From assembly GCF_030930995.1 (NCBI RefSeq), contig NZ_CP133217.1, positions 4,020,001 to 4,084,000 of the forward strand: DNA of 64,000 nucleotides, read 5' to 3'. The translations under genes were made by a program, and so were the position numbers. The notes under the pieces were generated by a model. That model was not told the origin of the DNA. It ran no database searches and saw nothing but the letters and a program-made list of their open reading frames with translations. Position 1 is the stretch's first letter, and each line of letters begins with the position of its first letter. This document shows positions 63,369 through 64,000 of the stretch, in pieces. This DNA is from Thiothrix subterranea. GTDB taxonomy: Bacteria; Pseudomonadota; Gammaproteobacteria; Thiotrichales; Thiotrichaceae.

Positions 63369-64000
63369 GCGGTGTGGTAGCTTGCATTTGCCCCGAAAAC
63401 AGGCTGGAGGCGAGAATCATGACCGCACCGCCCCATTCGTTCCAATCCATGCGCTCTTGGGTTAACCAATAGGCAGCAATAGCCGCCACCACCAGTTCAA
63501 ACAGGAAAATGACGTTGGATTGGCTTGCTGGCACTCGCGCAATGCCGTATTGCACTGCGTAGGTGACACTTCCCACCAACACCGCCAAACCCAGTAACAA
63601 AGCCATCGCTGATGTTGAAAATACTTGCCAGCCACCGCTATGCGGCATGAGCAGCAAACCCAATCCCGTCAAGACGCTCACCCCCAGCCATACGCTTAAG
63701 GTTTTCACGCCTTCGCTGACGTCTACGCCCAGATAACGCCCCGCGACAATGCTCAATGCAAAGGTGACTCCAGCGGATAAGCCCAACCATTCCGCCTGAT
63801 TACTCGGCAGCGGCAAACGCCCATCGGGTTGCCACAACATAATGACTGCCCCGCACAACGACAGCACAATGACTGACCACCCCACACGGTTCAAACGTTC
63901 ATGCAGAAAAACGCGGGCGAATACCACCGTCCATAGCGGTGACAAGTAAAACAGCAGCAAGACACGCATGATTTCGCCGTCTAATGCACCCAATACGTAA
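63355..64000 (-). CDS. DMT-superfamily (EamA) transporter, cut by right edge
   Basis: The 215 C-terminal codons of a permease with two EamA-type halves; about seven transmembrane helices are visible. Family segments include LSPLWTVVFARVFLHERLN near the end of the first half and VPASQSNVIFLFELVVAAIAAYWLTQERMD in the second half. The frame continues past 64000, and about 70-80 N-terminal residues are missing. Exports or imports small metabolites; substrate cannot be told. Confidence 0.85.
   Translation of the reverse strand, partial: YVLGALDGEIMRVLLLFYLSPLWTVVFARVFLHERLNRVGWSVIVLSLCGAVIMLWQPDGRLPLPSNQAEWLGLSAGVTFALSIVAGRYLGVDVSEGVKTLSVWLGVSVLTGLGLLLMPHSGGWQVFSTSAMALLLGLAVLVGSVTYAVQYGIARVPASQSNVIFLFELVVAAIAAYWLTQERMDWNEWGGAVMILASSLFSGQMQATTPLKEI

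Overview
This window is a gammaproteobacterial chromosome segment of moderate GC content. The evidence is a complete division and cell wall (dcw) cluster in the same gene order as Escherichia coli (mraZ to lpxC, followed by secA and mutT), the rpsP-rimM-trmD-rplS operon, the ffh/ypjD/corB neighbourhood, a meso-diaminopimelate type MurE, and LpxC of lipid A synthesis. Sulfur-oxidising Thiotrichales such as Thiothrix would fit, but that placement is inference from general impression and was not tested.

Layout. 1-15110 (minus) is one giant open reading frame with a signal peptide. It has an N-terminal region of about 1,070 residues followed by about 35 SdrD B-like repeats, and it runs off the left edge. 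15262-19419 (minus) holds a thioredoxin, ubiX, mpl and a PAS-GGDEF-EAL regulator. 19576-21452 (minus) is rplS-trmD-rimM-rpsP. 21623-24901 (minus) is an envelope-protein region: a DUF1287 lipoprotein, an unrecognised exported protein with a Cys/His arrangement, and two paralogous small lipoproteins. ffh (minus) is divergent from a plus-strand run of ypjD-like, corB-like and radA genes, then a DEAD-box-like protein whose catalytic motifs have decayed, and a YdcH-like protein. 32088-36963 (minus) is mutT/thiE-like, argJ and secA, then an M23 peptidase and a divergent dciA-like gene.

38562-56552 (minus) is the 16-gene dcw cluster: lpxC, ftsZ, ftsA, ftsQ, ddl, murC, murG, ftsW, murD, mraY, murF, murE, ftsI, ftsL, rsmH, mraZ (listed from the 3' end). 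Most junctions are ATGA, TAATG or GTGA overlaps, so translation is probably coupled. Upstream is a near-consensus sigma-70 promoter and three AGTGG repeats at exact 10-base spacing, which look like the MraZ autoregulatory operator. The RNase P RNA gene lies just beyond, also on the minus strand.

57207-64000: two small membrane proteins (minus), then thiC (plus) under a TPP riboswitch, a CcoS-like small protein, an orphan terminator, and a three-gene plus-strand cassette (membrane coiled-coil protein, solute-binding/vWA lipoprotein, small vWA-like fragment). The first gene of that cassette appears to start at a rare ATT codon. A DMT-family permease is cut by the right edge.

The genes most worth attention are the giant repeat protein, the pseudo-DEAD-box protein and the vWA cassette. 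No transposase, integrase, CRISPR array, rRNA or tRNA was seen.
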